A stretch of DNA of 64,000 nt. Origin: Alteromonas abrolhosensis (GTDB taxonomy: Bacteria; Pseudomonadota; Gammaproteobacteria; Enterobacterales; Alteromonadaceae). Where the stretch lies: assembly GCF_001953635.1 (NCBI RefSeq), contig NZ_MEJH01000003.1:635197-699196 (forward strand), in the 5' to 3' direction. The notes beneath the pieces are model-generated. The model ran no database searches, was not told the origin of the DNA, and was given only the letters and a program-made list of their open reading frames with translations. Shown here one piece after another: positions 36,080 through 45,299 of this stretch. A program made the position numbers and the translations under genes. Every line of letters starts with the position of its first letter. Positions within the stretch are counted from its first letter, which is position 1.

Positions 36080-39000
36080 TTAATTAGCCGCTTGTTTCGG
36101 CGAAAATACGCTGTACAAGGCAGGTAACACAAAGAGTGTTAAAAGCGTTGCAGTAACCAGCCCACCTACGATAACACTTGCGAGCGGCCGCTGAATTTCA
36201 GCGCCGACACCGTTAGACATCAACATGGGTATCAACCCTAATGCAGACGTTACCGCCGTCATCAGAACCGGCCTTAGCCTGGATGTAGCACCAGTGAAAA
36301 CAGCGCTTTCAACAGCCATTCCCCCTTTCACCCGTTGATTAATACTTTCCACCATCACTACGCCATTCAATACGGCAACACCGAATAGTGTTATGAAGCC
36401 GACTGAACTTGGTACTGACAGGTATTGGCCGGAAAAGTACAAAGAGAACACGCCTCCGATGATGGCAAGTGGCACATTAACCAGTATGAGCATCGCTTGA
36501 CCCAGGGAATTAAACGCGAGGAAAAGCAGAACCGCAATCAATATCAAAGAAAGCGGCACGATGAGCGACAATTTTTTCTGAGCTCGCTGTTGGCTCTCAA
36601 ACTGCCCACCTATTTGAACCGTGTATCCCGAGGGCAAATCCACCCTTGAAGATATGGCGCTTTGTATCTCTTGAACCACGCTGCCCATATCTCTTCCTTG
36701 GACGTTCGCTTGCACCACTACGCGACGCTGAACGTCATCTCGGCGTATTTGCGGAGGTCCGGATTCATAAGATACCGATGCCATATCGCCAATACGGAGC
36801 CAGGCACCACTGGGCGATTGTAGTCGAATATCTGCTATGGTGTCGCTGCTTTTTCGTGCGCTTTCTTTTAACCTAACGTAAATATCGTAGCGTTCATTTC
36901 CGTTAATGATTTGACCTGCAGCGACACCTCCTACCCCGTCTTGTACCACTTCCATTATGTCACTCACCGATAAGCCATAGCGTGATAACGCTTGTCTGTC
37001 AGGAGCAATAACCAGCTGAGCTTCCCCCACAATTTGTTCTATCGCCACGTCTCTGGTTCCTTTTACGTTTTGAATAACGCTCTCTATTTCACGTCCCTTA
37101 GCACTTAGAACAGCTAAGTCTGGCCCAAATAATTTAACCGCTAGCTGTGCTTTCACACCGGAAAGCAGTTCGTCTACACGGGTGGCAATAGGCTGAGAAA
37201 AGTTAAGTAGAAGGCCGGGGAACTGCGACAATTCAGCCTGCATTTTTTGCTGTAGCTCATCACGATTTCTCGCGCTTTCCCACTTTGAAACAGGTTTCAA
37301 CCCGATGTAAATTTCGATGTTGTTGACCGGTTCTGGGTCGCCGCCTATTTCAGCGCGGCCTATACGACTTAGCGCATAAGTTACTTCGGGAAATGCCAAC
37401 AGCTTTTCTTCTAACGTTGAGGCTACCGCTAATGAAGTCTCTAGGCTTGAAGACGGTGCCAAGGTAACACGCAAGTTTATTGTTCCTTCTTCTAGCTCAG
37501 GAACAAACTCGGTGCCAATTTTTGGCACAAGGGCAACAGCAGAAACCAGAAGCAGACCAACCACTAACACTAGCCACTTGGTATGCAGCAACGTAAAAGA
37601 AAGTGCCCGTTGATAAGCGCGCTCAACAGGTATCAACATAGCGCTCGGCTTCACATCCCTAGTTCGTTTAAATAGAAATGTGGCTAAGGCTGGAACGAAG
37701 AACAGCGCAACGACAGTGGCACAAAGTACAGCAAGCATAATACTGATAGCCATAGGCTGAAAAAGCTTGGCTTCTACTCCCTCAAAACTAAACAAAGGAG
37801 CAAAGACCACTAGAATTATCGATGCAGCAAAAAAGATAGGTCTGGCAACTTCCTTCCCCGCTAGTTTTACAGATGATTTGAAAGATTGGGCATCTTCATG
37901 CGAGCTCGAAGTGTTGGTATTTAATCGCTTAAAGATGTTTTCAACCATCACAACGGAACCGTCTACTAACATACCAATAGCCACCGCTATTCCGCCAAGC
38001 GACATCAAATTTGCAGACAGCCCCATGAAAGCCATGATGGCCAACGCCATTGCTATGGCGATTGGAATGGTAATTAGCACAAGAAACGTTGCGCCCACGT
38101 TCATTAAAAATAGAGCGAGAACGATGGTGATAAAAACGAAGGCGATGGTCAATGCCTTAACTACGGTAGAAATTGCTTTTTCAATCAGGTTTGCCTGATC
38201 ATAAAAAGGCGTGAAACGTACCCCTTCGGGTAACGCTTGATTAATAAGCGCAACTCTTGAATTTATACCATCAATGGTAGCTTTGGTGTTAGCCCCCATC
38301 CGTTTTAATACTATGCCTGTTACCACTTCACCAAACTGTTCTAGCTTGCCATCAGATGCCCTTTGAGACAGTGTGACCGCGCCCTGTCGTATTTCAGGCC
38401 CTGTTTTAACATCAGCAAGATCAGACACAGTTACCACCACGCCATCTACCGTTTTTACCGGCACCTGCTCAATATCGTGAATTCCCTGCTCACCACTTGC
38501 GAACCACCCCGTTCCACGCACAACAAGTTGTTCTTGCCCCCGTTCAAGATACCACCCGCCAACATTAGTGTTATTGCGTTGCAACGCTGTAACAAGGTCC
38601 TGTTGAGATAACCTATAAGCAAGTAACTTTGACGGATCTACGTTCACTTGGTACTGGCGAACTTCCCCACCAAACGACAGCACATCTGTCACGCCATCTA
38701 CGGGCATAAGCAGTAGCTTTACTACCCAGTCGTTAAGGCTTCTCAGCGCCATTGCATCATATTTCGCCCTGTCATCTGCAATGAGGGAGTATTGATAAAT
38801 TTGACCTAGCCCAGACGTATTTGGCCCCATTTCTGGCGTTCCTACGTTTTCAGGAATGAAGGCTTTTGCTGTTTGCAAGCGCTCGAAGACAAGCTGACGG
38901 GCAAAGTAAATATCGGTCCCCTCTTTAAACACAACGGTAATCGCTGAAAACCCGGTTTTTGAGATGGAGCGCACTTCTTCAACATTGGGCAATGCATACA

Positions 39001-39217
39001 TTACAGCTTCAATTGGGTAGGTAATAAGCTGCTCAATCTCTTCAGCAGCAAGCCCCGGCGCTTCGGTATTAACGCTTACCTGAACATTGGTTACATCAGG
39101 GAAAGCGTCCAAATTCAGCGACGGCAAAAGCATCGCTGACCCCGTAATTACACCTAACAGCAGCCCAACCACTAAAATACTATTGTCTACCGACCAATCT
39201 ATTATTCGATTAAACAT
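36080..39217 (-). CDS. CusA/CzcA-family heavy-metal RND efflux pump
   Basis: A 1045-residue inner-membrane RND pump, proton-driven, with the usual twelve helices and two large periplasmic loops. FPDVTNVQVSVNTEAPGLAAEEIEQLITYPIE at the N terminus and GGIAVAIGMLVDGSVVMVENIFKRL in helix 4 (with the intramembrane Asp) are signatures of the heavy-metal group, not drug pumps. The metal (Cu/Ag or Co/Zn/Cd) cannot be fixed from sequence. The frame is open to 39247, but ATG 39217 has a GGAGG site 8 bases upstream and gives the normal N terminus (MFNRIIDW). It follows the adaptor gene by 10 bases. Confidence 0.92.
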   Translation of the reverse strand: MFNRIIDWSVDNSILVVGLLLGVITGSAMLLPSLNLDAFPDVTNVQVSVNTEAPGLAAEEIEQLITYPIEAVMYALPNVEEVRSISKTGFSAITVVFKEGTDIYFARQLVFERLQTAKAFIPENVGTPEMGPNTSGLGQIYQYSLIADDRAKYDAMALRSLNDWVVKLLLMPVDGVTDVLSFGGEVRQYQVNVDPSKLLAYRLSQQDLVTALQRNNTNVGGWYLERGQEQLVVRGTGWFASGEQGIHDIEQVPVKTVDGVVVTVSDLADVKTGPEIRQGAVTLSQRASDGKLEQFGEVVTGIVLKRMGANTKATIDGINSRVALINQALPEGVRFTPFYDQANLIEKAISTVVKALTIAFVFITIVLALFLMNVGATFLVLITIPIAIAMALAIMAFMGLSANLMSLGGIAVAIGMLVDGSVVMVENIFKRLNTNTSSSHEDAQSFKSSVKLAGKEVARPIFFAASIILVVFAPLFSFEGVEAKLFQPMAISIMLAVLCATVVALFFVPALATFLFKRTRDVKPSAMLIPVERAYQRALSFTLLHTKWLVLVVGLLLVSAVALVPKIGTEFVPELEEGTINLRVTLAPSSSLETSLAVASTLEEKLLAFPEVTYALSRIGRAEIGGDPEPVNNIEIYIGLKPVSKWESARNRDELQQKMQAELSQFPGLLLNFSQPIATRVDELLSGVKAQLAVKLFGPDLAVLSAKGREIESVIQNVKGTRDVAIEQIVGEAQLVIAPDRQALSRYGLSVSDIMEVVQDGVGGVAAGQIINGNERYDIYVRLKESARKSSDTIADIRLQSPSGAWLRIGDMASVSYESGPPQIRRDDVQRRVVVQANVQGRDMGSVVQEIQSAISSRVDLPSGYTVQIGGQFESQQRAQKKLSLIVPLSLILIAVLLFLAFNSLGQAMLILVNVPLAIIGGVFSLYFSGQYLSVPSSVGFITLFGVAVLNGVVMVESINQRVKGGMAVESAVFTGATSRLRPVLMTAVTSALGLIPMLMSNGVGAEIQRPLASVIVGGLVTATLLTLFVLPALYSVFSPKQAAN

Positions 39218-39227
39218 AATTAGCCTC

Positions 39228-40442
39228 CTAATGGTTGTGCGGATCAAATCCGCTTTTCGCTAGTTCAGAGGCGACAAAGAATGCACCGTGGGTAACGATC
39301 CGCGTTCCAGTTTCTACGCCCTCTATGCGTCGATATTCGCCTAGCGCTTCCCCTCGCTGAACCTCAACAGGGGTAAATGCCCCCGATGCTTCGTTTTCAA
39401 CATAGATAAGCCAGTCTCCGTCGGTACTTCTCACCATTGCAGTTTCAGGTACTGCCATTACAGGAGATGGAGTGGGCACACTAAACAGTACGTCGACGAA
39501 CATACCGGCATGAAGGCTATGGGTGGTATTGCGTATAGCTAAGCGGACAGTGCGAGTGCGGGTAAGTGGATCGATAATGTGCGACTGTTGAATAACCTGC
39601 GCGGTAAAATGTTCACCGTTAAATATGACTTGCGCCGTATCGCCTACCTGAACAGGAAACGCGCTGGTGGCTGGCAAGCTGGCCTCTATCCAAATGTCGC
39701 TCTCGTCTGCCAGCAACATGACTGTTTCGCCAGCTAACACCCTTTGCCCTTGCATGAAGTTGTCTTGCAACACCACGCCATCGCGCACGGCGACAAGCTC
39801 ATACTGACCGAAAGCGTCAACGTCTAAAGCAGTGATGCTTGAAATCGCGTTAGGAGTAAGTCCAAATGCAATTAGCTCACCGTAGCTCGCTTTGTAACGA
39901 TTCTCAGCTTCAACTAACGCGCTTTCGCTTATGGTGTTTTTGTCTAGCTTTTTTGCCCGACTGTAATTGGATGAAGCAATAAGAAATTCGGCTTGAGACT
40001 GGGCAATGGTTTCGCTGAACAAGGTGACAAGCACCTGCCCTTTTTCCACTTCATCCCCAAGCGCCGCGTGTCGACTAATCACTACCGAATCAGTCCGAGG
40101 AGACACCAATGAGCTTGAGTATCCATTTACTTTTACTTCACCAGGCGCGTAAACGCGTTGGTGATAAATACGAGGTTCTATTACGGAGGTTTGAACGCCT
40201 GCAAGTTGCCTTTGCTGCTCAGTAAGGACTACCTCCTCAGATTGATGACTTACCTTAGGCTTATGATTTTCCTCAGACTCGTGCGCTTTCTCATGCTGAT
40301 GCGAGCCACTTTCTTGTGCTAGGAAGTACTGAATAGGTGCATCAATGTTTTTGTCGTTTTCTATCGCTGTGGTTGCGCGGCTGACAGGCACGCACAACAA
40401 TGTCGTCAGGACTGAGCCTACGACCGTTTTAGAGTTCTTCAT
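39228..40442 (-). CDS. CusB/CzcB-type periplasmic adaptor of metal RND pump
   Basis: A 404-residue membrane-fusion protein. A signal peptide (MKNSKTVVGSVLTTLLCVPVSRA) precedes a His/Glu-rich segment (SGSHQHEKAHESEENHKPKVSHQSEE) that probably binds metal, then VYAPGEVKVNGYSSSLVSPRTDSVV (barrel-sandwich domain), a short helical hairpin (about 140-190), ASLPATSAFPVQVGDTAQVIF and the membrane-proximal domain ending GFDPHNH. The ATG at 40442 is preferred over 40496 because it begins the signal peptide. Together with the pump gene it lacks the usual outer-membrane partner gene (cusC/czcC), which must be elsewhere. Confidence 0.9.
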   Translation of the reverse strand: MKNSKTVVGSVLTTLLCVPVSRATTAIENDKNIDAPIQYFLAQESGSHQHEKAHESEENHKPKVSHQSEEVVLTEQQRQLAGVQTSVIEPRIYHQRVYAPGEVKVNGYSSSLVSPRTDSVVISRHAALGDEVEKGQVLVTLFSETIAQSQAEFLIASSNYSRAKKLDKNTISESALVEAENRYKASYGELIAFGLTPNAISSITALDVDAFGQYELVAVRDGVVLQDNFMQGQRVLAGETVMLLADESDIWIEASLPATSAFPVQVGDTAQVIFNGEHFTAQVIQQSHIIDPLTRTRTVRLAIRNTTHSLHAGMFVDVLFSVPTPSPVMAVPETAMVRSTDGDWLIYVENEASGAFTPVEVQRGEALGEYRRIEGVETGTRIVTHGAFFVASELAKSGFDPHNH

Positions 40443-40508
40443 AATAATCTCAACGTTTGTTTTAACTAAATTTTTTCCACGGCGCCAAAGGGCCAATTAG
40501 TTCAAACG

Positions 40509-40868
40509 TTAAGCAATGGGAGGGCGGTAAATGAATCCACTAATGCGGAAGGGAGAAGCCCCTTCTTTAAGAATTTTTCCCGAGTTATTGAAAGCGGTAT
40601 GTGGTGAAAAAGCTTTTACTAAAACCCAAGAAAAGTGACTGCCGCTGCAATGCCCACAGTGATGGCAGTCGTTTATATTGTGATCATCATCACCGGCGTC
40701 TGTGACTTGATCTTCAATAACACTTTTAGTATCAGAGGCATGATCGTGAACCGTCTCAAGATGCTGTGCATCGACTTGGTGAGCGTCTAACAAAGCTGAC
40801 ACTGCATTAGACGATTGCAACACAATCGCTAGTATTAGCAGTATTTTGACAGCAAAGTTTCGGTTCAC
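40509..40868 (-). CDS. Small exported His/Cys-rich protein of the metal efflux operon
   Basis: A 119-residue protein with a signal peptide (MNRNFAVKILLILAIVLQSSNAVSA). The mature part is rich in His, Asp and Cys: DAHQVDAQHLETVHDHAS, then DDDHNINDCHHCGHCSGSHF, a likely metal site with three cysteines and several histidines. Position and composition recall CzcI/CusF-like accessory proteins, but I see no family match. The start is GTG. It lies 66 bases before the adaptor gene on the same strand and is probably first in the operon. Confidence 0.65.
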   Translation of the reverse strand: MNRNFAVKILLILAIVLQSSNAVSALLDAHQVDAQHLETVHDHASDTKSVIEDQVTDAGDDDHNINDCHHCGHCSGSHFSWVLVKAFSPHTAFNNSGKILKEGASPFRISGFIYRPPIA

Positions 40869-40952
40869 AATCCATATCTCTTAAGGGAGTCGTCAATAAA
40901 TTATCAAAAATACACGACCAATGCGAACAACCTATCGCGTTTAACCTGTTTT

Positions 40953-42383
40953 CTAGCGAGTAACAGATTCAATGTGCAGCGAAGAAAACGTGCTATTCCA
41001 GACCTGCTCACCTATGGTGACATTTTCAAAGCTAATATCGTCGGCATTTTCTAGGATAAGAATTTCTTCTGCTTCCTTAATTTTAATGTCTTTGAATTTA
41101 ACGTTGTGCACAGGGGCTGCGTCCGGAGCGTGAATTTCCAAAACCGTTCCCACATTTTCTACCGTTAGATCTTCAATAATAATGTCGGTATAGGTAGCCG
41201 GGAAATTACCATGTAAATTACTGGGATAGTTTAGCTGGAACCAGAATAAGTGCTTAAACGAAGCCACTTTACTGCCTCTAATTCGAACCATTTCTACGCG
41301 CCCGCCTCTGTCTAAGTTGCTTTTAAAACGATATGCTGAGTCTCCCTCATGCAAGACATTGTTCTCGAAAAATACGCGCATAATGCCGCCAGACATTTCC
41401 GAACCAAGACCAATGCCGTCTTCCCCGCCTAAATCATTGTTTCGTGCAACAATGTCTGTGCTAGGTATACCTATATTTCGACCGTCTGCGTCTCTGCCAG
41501 ACTTAATAACGATACCGTCATCACCGGTTCTAAAGTGATTATCTTCAGCAAGCACAAACTGGCTCGACTCAATGTCTAACCCGTCGTTGTTGTACAGGTG
41601 ACTTTCTACCTTCACTCGTCTTACCGTAGCATGAGACGTATAAACCAGATGATTAACCCAAAACGGGGAATTCAGGGCCGTATAATCTTCAAGCAGCACT
41701 CGCTTGGCGTGGAAAAACTGAATAAGCGGAGGGCGCAAGTAATGCCCTTCTCCGAACTGACGCTTCTCTACTGGAACACCATCAAACCCCATTTTACGAA
41801 GCGCATGCATATCTGTATTTTGTTTCTCATACCAGCCAATGAACGCCGATTGGGCATTTCCGTCGATAGTACCTTTACCTGTAATGGCCACATCTTCTAC
41901 ATTTAGCGCGTAAATTAGCGGTGAGTAGGTGAATACCTCAGTCCCCTCCCAACGGGTTTTAACCACGGGTAGGTAGTGCGAAGGGTCGCCGGAAAAAAGC
42001 AGAGTAGCGCCCTCCTCTAGGTGCAAATTCACTTTGCTTTTAAGACGAATAGGACCGTCTACTTGCCATGTTCCTTTAGGCACCACAACAATACCGCCGC
42101 CGCTGGCCGAAGCCTTGTCAATTACACTTTGAATTGGCGCTCGCGCTGCGCTTAGTGAAGTATCACTCACATCAACCACAAATTTTTCATTTGGAATATT
42201 CGGCAGCTGAATCTGATTTACAATTTGCTCAGCAATTTTCCAGTCTTCGTCAGTAGATGCCGACGCATTGGCACAACTGAATAAAGGAATAATACAGACC
42301 ATGCAATTTACGATGAGACGGCCGACGACGTGTCGCTTTCGTCGATTACCCAAGTGACCTTTTTTTGAAATAAAGCGCGGCAT
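40953..42383 (-). CDS. Glycoside hydrolase family 28 (polygalacturonase-like)
   Basis: A 476-residue exported enzyme with the right-handed parallel beta-helix of GH28, which cleaves polygalacturonan or related uronic-acid polymers by inversion. The active-site aspartates are NNDGLD (265-270) and TGDDGIVIKSG (286-296); EDGIGLGSE and AYRFKS stand where polygalacturonases have the His-loop and RIK motifs. The signal region is MPRFISKKGH..VNCMVCIIPLFSCANASAS. The frame is open to 42467, but ATG 42383 has a GGAGC site and avoids the palindrome at 42451, which would otherwise be coding. No transporter or other pectin gene adjoins. Confidence 0.85.
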   Translation of the reverse strand: MPRFISKKGHLGNRRKRHVVGRLIVNCMVCIIPLFSCANASASTDEDWKIAEQIVNQIQLPNIPNEKFVVDVSDTSLSAARAPIQSVIDKASASGGGIVVVPKGTWQVDGPIRLKSKVNLHLEEGATLLFSGDPSHYLPVVKTRWEGTEVFTYSPLIYALNVEDVAITGKGTIDGNAQSAFIGWYEKQNTDMHALRKMGFDGVPVEKRQFGEGHYLRPPLIQFFHAKRVLLEDYTALNSPFWVNHLVYTSHATVRRVKVESHLYNNDGLDIESSQFVLAEDNHFRTGDDGIVIKSGRDADGRNIGIPSTDIVARNNDLGGEDGIGLGSEMSGGIMRVFFENNVLHEGDSAYRFKSNLDRGGRVEMVRIRGSKVASFKHLFWFQLNYPSNLHGNFPATYTDIIIEDLTVENVGTVLEIHAPDAAPVHNVKFKDIKIKEAEEILILENADDISFENVTIGEQVWNSTFSSLHIESVTR

Positions 42384-42450
42384 AAAAGCTCCATTGTTCC
42401 GGTTAATATTTTTATTACTTCTAGCAAACATATCATTCACATCAACCAAT

Positions 42451-42468
42451 AATGCCACCGGTGGCATT
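42451..42468. promoter_or_regulatory. 18-bp perfect palindrome, LacI-type operator candidate
   Basis: AATGCCACCGGTGGCATT is a perfect 18-bp dyad centred on CCGG, the central form common in LacI-family operators of sugar-use genes. It lies 68 bases upstream of the GH28 start and about 210 bases upstream of the divergent gene at 42679. A regulator gene is not in the window. Confidence 0.7.
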
Positions 42469-42678
42469 TATAATCAAAGTAAGTTTTTTATTTTCGTTGA
42501 AGGTGGGAAATAACTTTTTTATAGCGGGACAAAACAGTGCTTTTTATTACTGCAAAATTGTTTTAAGTTCGGTCAATGCATCGCCTTCCCCTTCCATCGG
42601 TGCCCCCTTATTTACAAACAATCTTATTGCCTGAAAACCAACTTACTTTTTAACGAAACTAAAAACAGGAAAACAACC

Positions 42679-43587
42679 ATGTGCGGAAAATGTATTGAAG
42701 GCTGCTATTTAGCTGGCTGGCGTAATGGCGTGTATTCGTTCGAATATATGCAAGAGGAACAAAATTTTATGGGAAAGGACGTAATGGCGGCTCATGGTTT
42801 GGTTGAAGTGGTCGATTCACCAGGTTCTTCCATTAACGAGCTCCATGCGCTAGGTTTAAGCACGTCGCCAATGATGGGATGGGCAGCATGGGTTTATGCA
42901 AATGACGCTACGCACTCCCCTATCGATTTAAGGAAATATGACGGCTATTTAGAAAGTCAGCGAATTCGTCGTAACTCGAAAGAAAGTGATTGGGCAGAGA
43001 TTAATAATACCTATCCGAACATAGCTAATTATTTGGATAATTTAGCGCTTGACCACATCGGCAATCATTCCAGTGAAGCGCTTCTAGATGAAATTGAAGA
43101 CTGTCTTATCACAATTCATGGAAATGGCTATTACACGTTTGAATTTGTCGAGTCGATGTTCGCTACGGAAGGGTTGTTTCCTATTATCGAGCTAAGTGAA
43201 CTTGCTAAGCCCTCTTTATTTGTTGACCACGCACTTGAGATATTTCTACTCACCGAACACCTATTACACTATCGGCCGTTGAGTTGGGCTCTACAAATAG
43301 CGCTTACCGTTGACCTGACCTGCGAGTTCGACAGCTGTCACATGGCGTGGCGTCGTTACACCGCTAACCGACTTTTAAATAGTTTTTCAGCGGCGCAAAA
43401 CACTGATGGACTGCTAGCGTTGGCAAGTGAGCTAGAACTCAATACCCTTCATGCTGTTTGTCAGCGAAGCGTAGCCAACAAGTGGCTACTCACTCTGCTG
43501 TTAAATGTCGTGAACAATTGTAAAGGCGATACTTACATCGAGCCCAAACGTCTAGCTAAACAAATCACTTCTTTACTTGCCGGGTGA
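42679..43587 (+). CDS. Uncharacterised protein with N-terminal CxxC-x3-C
   Basis: I do not recognise this 302-residue protein. It begins MCGKCIEGCYLAGW, with three cysteines in a C-x2-C-x3-C pattern that could bind metal. The rest is soluble and largely helical with acidic patches (ALLDEIEDCLITIHGNGYYTFEFVESMF) and scattered cysteines (DLTCEFDSCHMAW). There is no signal peptide. An AGGA site 9 bases before the ATG supports the start. It is divergent from the GH28 gene and may share its control region. Confidence 0.6.
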   Translation: MCGKCIEGCYLAGWRNGVYSFEYMQEEQNFMGKDVMAAHGLVEVVDSPGSSINELHALGLSTSPMMGWAAWVYANDATHSPIDLRKYDGYLESQRIRRNSKESDWAEINNTYPNIANYLDNLALDHIGNHSSEALLDEIEDCLITIHGNGYYTFEFVESMFATEGLFPIIELSELAKPSLFVDHALEIFLLTEHLLHYRPLSWALQIALTVDLTCEFDSCHMAWRRYTANRLLNSFSAAQNTDGLLALASELELNTLHAVCQRSVANKWLLTLLLNVVNNCKGDTYIEPKRLAKQITSLLAG

Positions 43588-43742
43588 GTTTTTAATGGCT
43601 AGCAGTTTAATGCGTTGAACTAAACGGGCCTGCTGAAGGACCTTGTACTGATCGTGTAATTGATTATGCACTAACCAGTTTTACTTCATCAAAAAATGAT
43701 GGCAGCGAAAAAGACGTTCACCGTGCAATGGCGTACTGGTGA

Positions 43743-43778
43743 CAAGCCTTACCAAGGACTACACCTTGATAAGGCTTG
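43743..43778. terminator. Long hairpin between convergent genes
   Basis: CAAGCCTTA (43743-43751) pairs with TAAGGCTTG (43770-43778), and the inner CAAGG pairs with CCTTG around loop ACTACA, with one C/A mismatch between. It can end transcripts from both sides, but lacks a T-run. Confidence 0.6.
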
Positions 43779-43787
43779 CGCAGAACA

Positions 43788-44429
43788 TCACATTTCTTGT
43801 TTGAGGCTTTTCGCAACCGCTAACACTAAATCTGCCGACGGGCGAACTTTGTAGTCTGGGTTAACATAGTTAAACAAAACCTGCCCTTTTTTATTGAGAA
43901 TGAAAATACTGGGCGCAGGTAAAACACTATTACCGCTTTCGTCTTTTGTTAAATTAATACCATAGGTTTTGTACTTTAATTCAGTCACGGTATCTAAATA
44001 AAAACCAACGCCAAATTCACGAATGGTGTTCAATTTGTCGTCAGATAAAAGCGTAACCAAGAACTCAGTTTCAAGCTTTTGCTCTTGCAAACGTTCAGGT
44101 GATTCAGGCGAAATTGCCAAAATCTGGTAGCCCATATCCACCAAATCTTTTTCGATATCTTTTAGCTGTGCTAGTTGCTCATTGCAATAGGGGCACCACC
44201 CGCCGCGATAAAATAATACGATACTGGGCTTTTGCATGGTGAGTGCTTGTAAGCTAACTGGCGAACCGTCTGCCGTTTTAAGGGTTGTTTTAGGCGCAAA
44301 TTGACCATTAAGCAGTGGCGTTACCGAGTTCGCGTCTTCTGCAATAATACCGCGTTCAAGCGCAAATACACTCGGGGTACCAACAATAGTGGCAAATACC
44401 AACGCTGCCATGGCTACAAGTCTCTTCAT
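43788..44429 (-). CDS. Exported AhpC/TSA-type thioredoxin-fold protein
   Basis: A 213-residue protein with a signal peptide (MKRLVAMAALVFATIVGTPSVFA). The thioredoxin fold begins at PKTTLKTADGSPVSLQAL, and the redox motif FYRGGWCPYCNEQL puts cysteines at 79 and 82. ILAISPESPERLQEQK and VLPAPSIFILNKKGQVLFNYVNPDYKVR are typical of the AhpC/TSA redoxin group, a putative peroxiredoxin (bacterioferritin comigratory type) or disulfide reductase of the periplasm. ATG 44429 with a GGAGAA site is preferred to the long frame start at 44636. Confidence 0.82.
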   Translation of the reverse strand: MKRLVAMAALVFATIVGTPSVFALERGIIAEDANSVTPLLNGQFAPKTTLKTADGSPVSLQALTMQKPSIVLFYRGGWCPYCNEQLAQLKDIEKDLVDMGYQILAISPESPERLQEQKLETEFLVTLLSDDKLNTIREFGVGFYLDTVTELKYKTYGINLTKDESGNSVLPAPSIFILNKKGQVLFNYVNPDYKVRPSADLVLAVAKSLKQEM

Positions 44430-44750
44430 TAATCGTTCTCCGCCTTCATATTCAGGTTTCAGTTTGTTTACTGTTGCAATTAGTCGCGCTGTACGAAACG
44501 CCAACATATGACCGAGATGAACAATGAGAAATTTCACCAAGCTTAAAAATAAACGCACTATTGCTAGGGGGTGTTGAACGTTACTGCGCAGTTTTTCAGC
44601 GAAAATCAACACGCCCTCACAAGATGTAACACTCATCTACAGCGAAGTGCGCATTTTGCTGGTACTATAGCGCCATAACTAGCTATGCGACTCAATTTAC
44701 ATAGCACGAGAGGTTTACCAAAAACCTTAAAAGAATTAAGCAGGAACACC
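44430..44750. other. Divergent intergenic region, no element recognised
   Basis: This 321-base region lies between the divergent redoxin and yaeQ starts. Both strands keep open frames through much of it, but these lack start signals and family likeness, so I read it as control region. No clear promoter boxes or dyads were found. Confidence 0.5.
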
Positions 44751-45299
44751 ATGGCTCTTAAAGCGACCATTTTTAAAGCTGACATATCCATAACCGATAT
44801 GGATCGCAACTACTACAACGATCACAACTTAACTATTGCCCGTCATCCGTCTGAGAACGACGAAAGAATGATGCTGCGCATTATCGCCTTTATTGCTAAC
44901 GCTCATGAACGCCTGCAGTTTACCAAAGGGCTTTCTGACGATGATGTTCCAGATCTATGGCAGAAAAGCTTTAGCGATGAAATTGAACTGTGGATTGAAC
45001 TTGGCCAACCCTCTGAACAGCGCATTAAAAAGGGCTGTAATCAAAGCCAGCAAATGATGATTTATTCATACGCTGACAACAGCTTCGATGCGTGGTGGAA
45101 GAAGGAGCAAAACAAGCTGCAAACAAGAAAGAATTTGTCGGTGTTTACTTTGCCTGAATCACTCGCCTCTACTTTGGCCAATGCTGTTCATCGCTCTATG
45201 CAAATACAGGTTACTATTCAAGATGGACAAATGTGGCTAACTATTGAAGGTGCGGATGTCACCGAGAGCGTTGAAGTGTCTATAGAGAAGCAGTTGTAA
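44751..45299 (+). CDS. yaeQ: YaeQ-family protein
   Basis: A 182-residue YaeQ protein (E. coli: 181). MALKATIFKADISITDMDRNYYNDHNLTIARHP, ENDERMMLRIIAFIANAHERLQFTKGLS, EIELWIELGQPSEQRIKKG and IQVTIQDGQMWLTIE follow the family along its length. The fold is related to PD-(D/E)XK nucleases; E. coli yaeQ was found by suppression of rfaH loss, but the activity is unproven. The ATG at 44751 has an AGGA site and begins the conserved sequence. The stop overlaps the next start (TAATG), so the two genes are co-translated. Confidence 0.92.
   Translation: MALKATIFKADISITDMDRNYYNDHNLTIARHPSENDERMMLRIIAFIANAHERLQFTKGLSDDDVPDLWQKSFSDEIELWIELGQPSEQRIKKGCNQSQQMMIYSYADNSFDAWWKKEQNKLQTRKNLSVFTLPESLASTLANAVHRSMQIQVTIQDGQMWLTIEGADVTESVEVSIEKQL

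Noticed and set aside
40953..42467. GH28 start at 42467
   Set aside because: The first 28 codons would cover the palindrome at 42451-42468 and delay the signal peptide; ATG 42383 has a good ribosome site.
43605..43787. Possible gene remnant before the redoxin gene
   Set aside because: A short frame reads through the hairpin but has no start or family match; base pairing explains the sequence better.
43788..44636. Redoxin start at 44636
   Set aside because: The extra 69 residues precede a normal signal peptide; ATG 44429 has GGAGAA.
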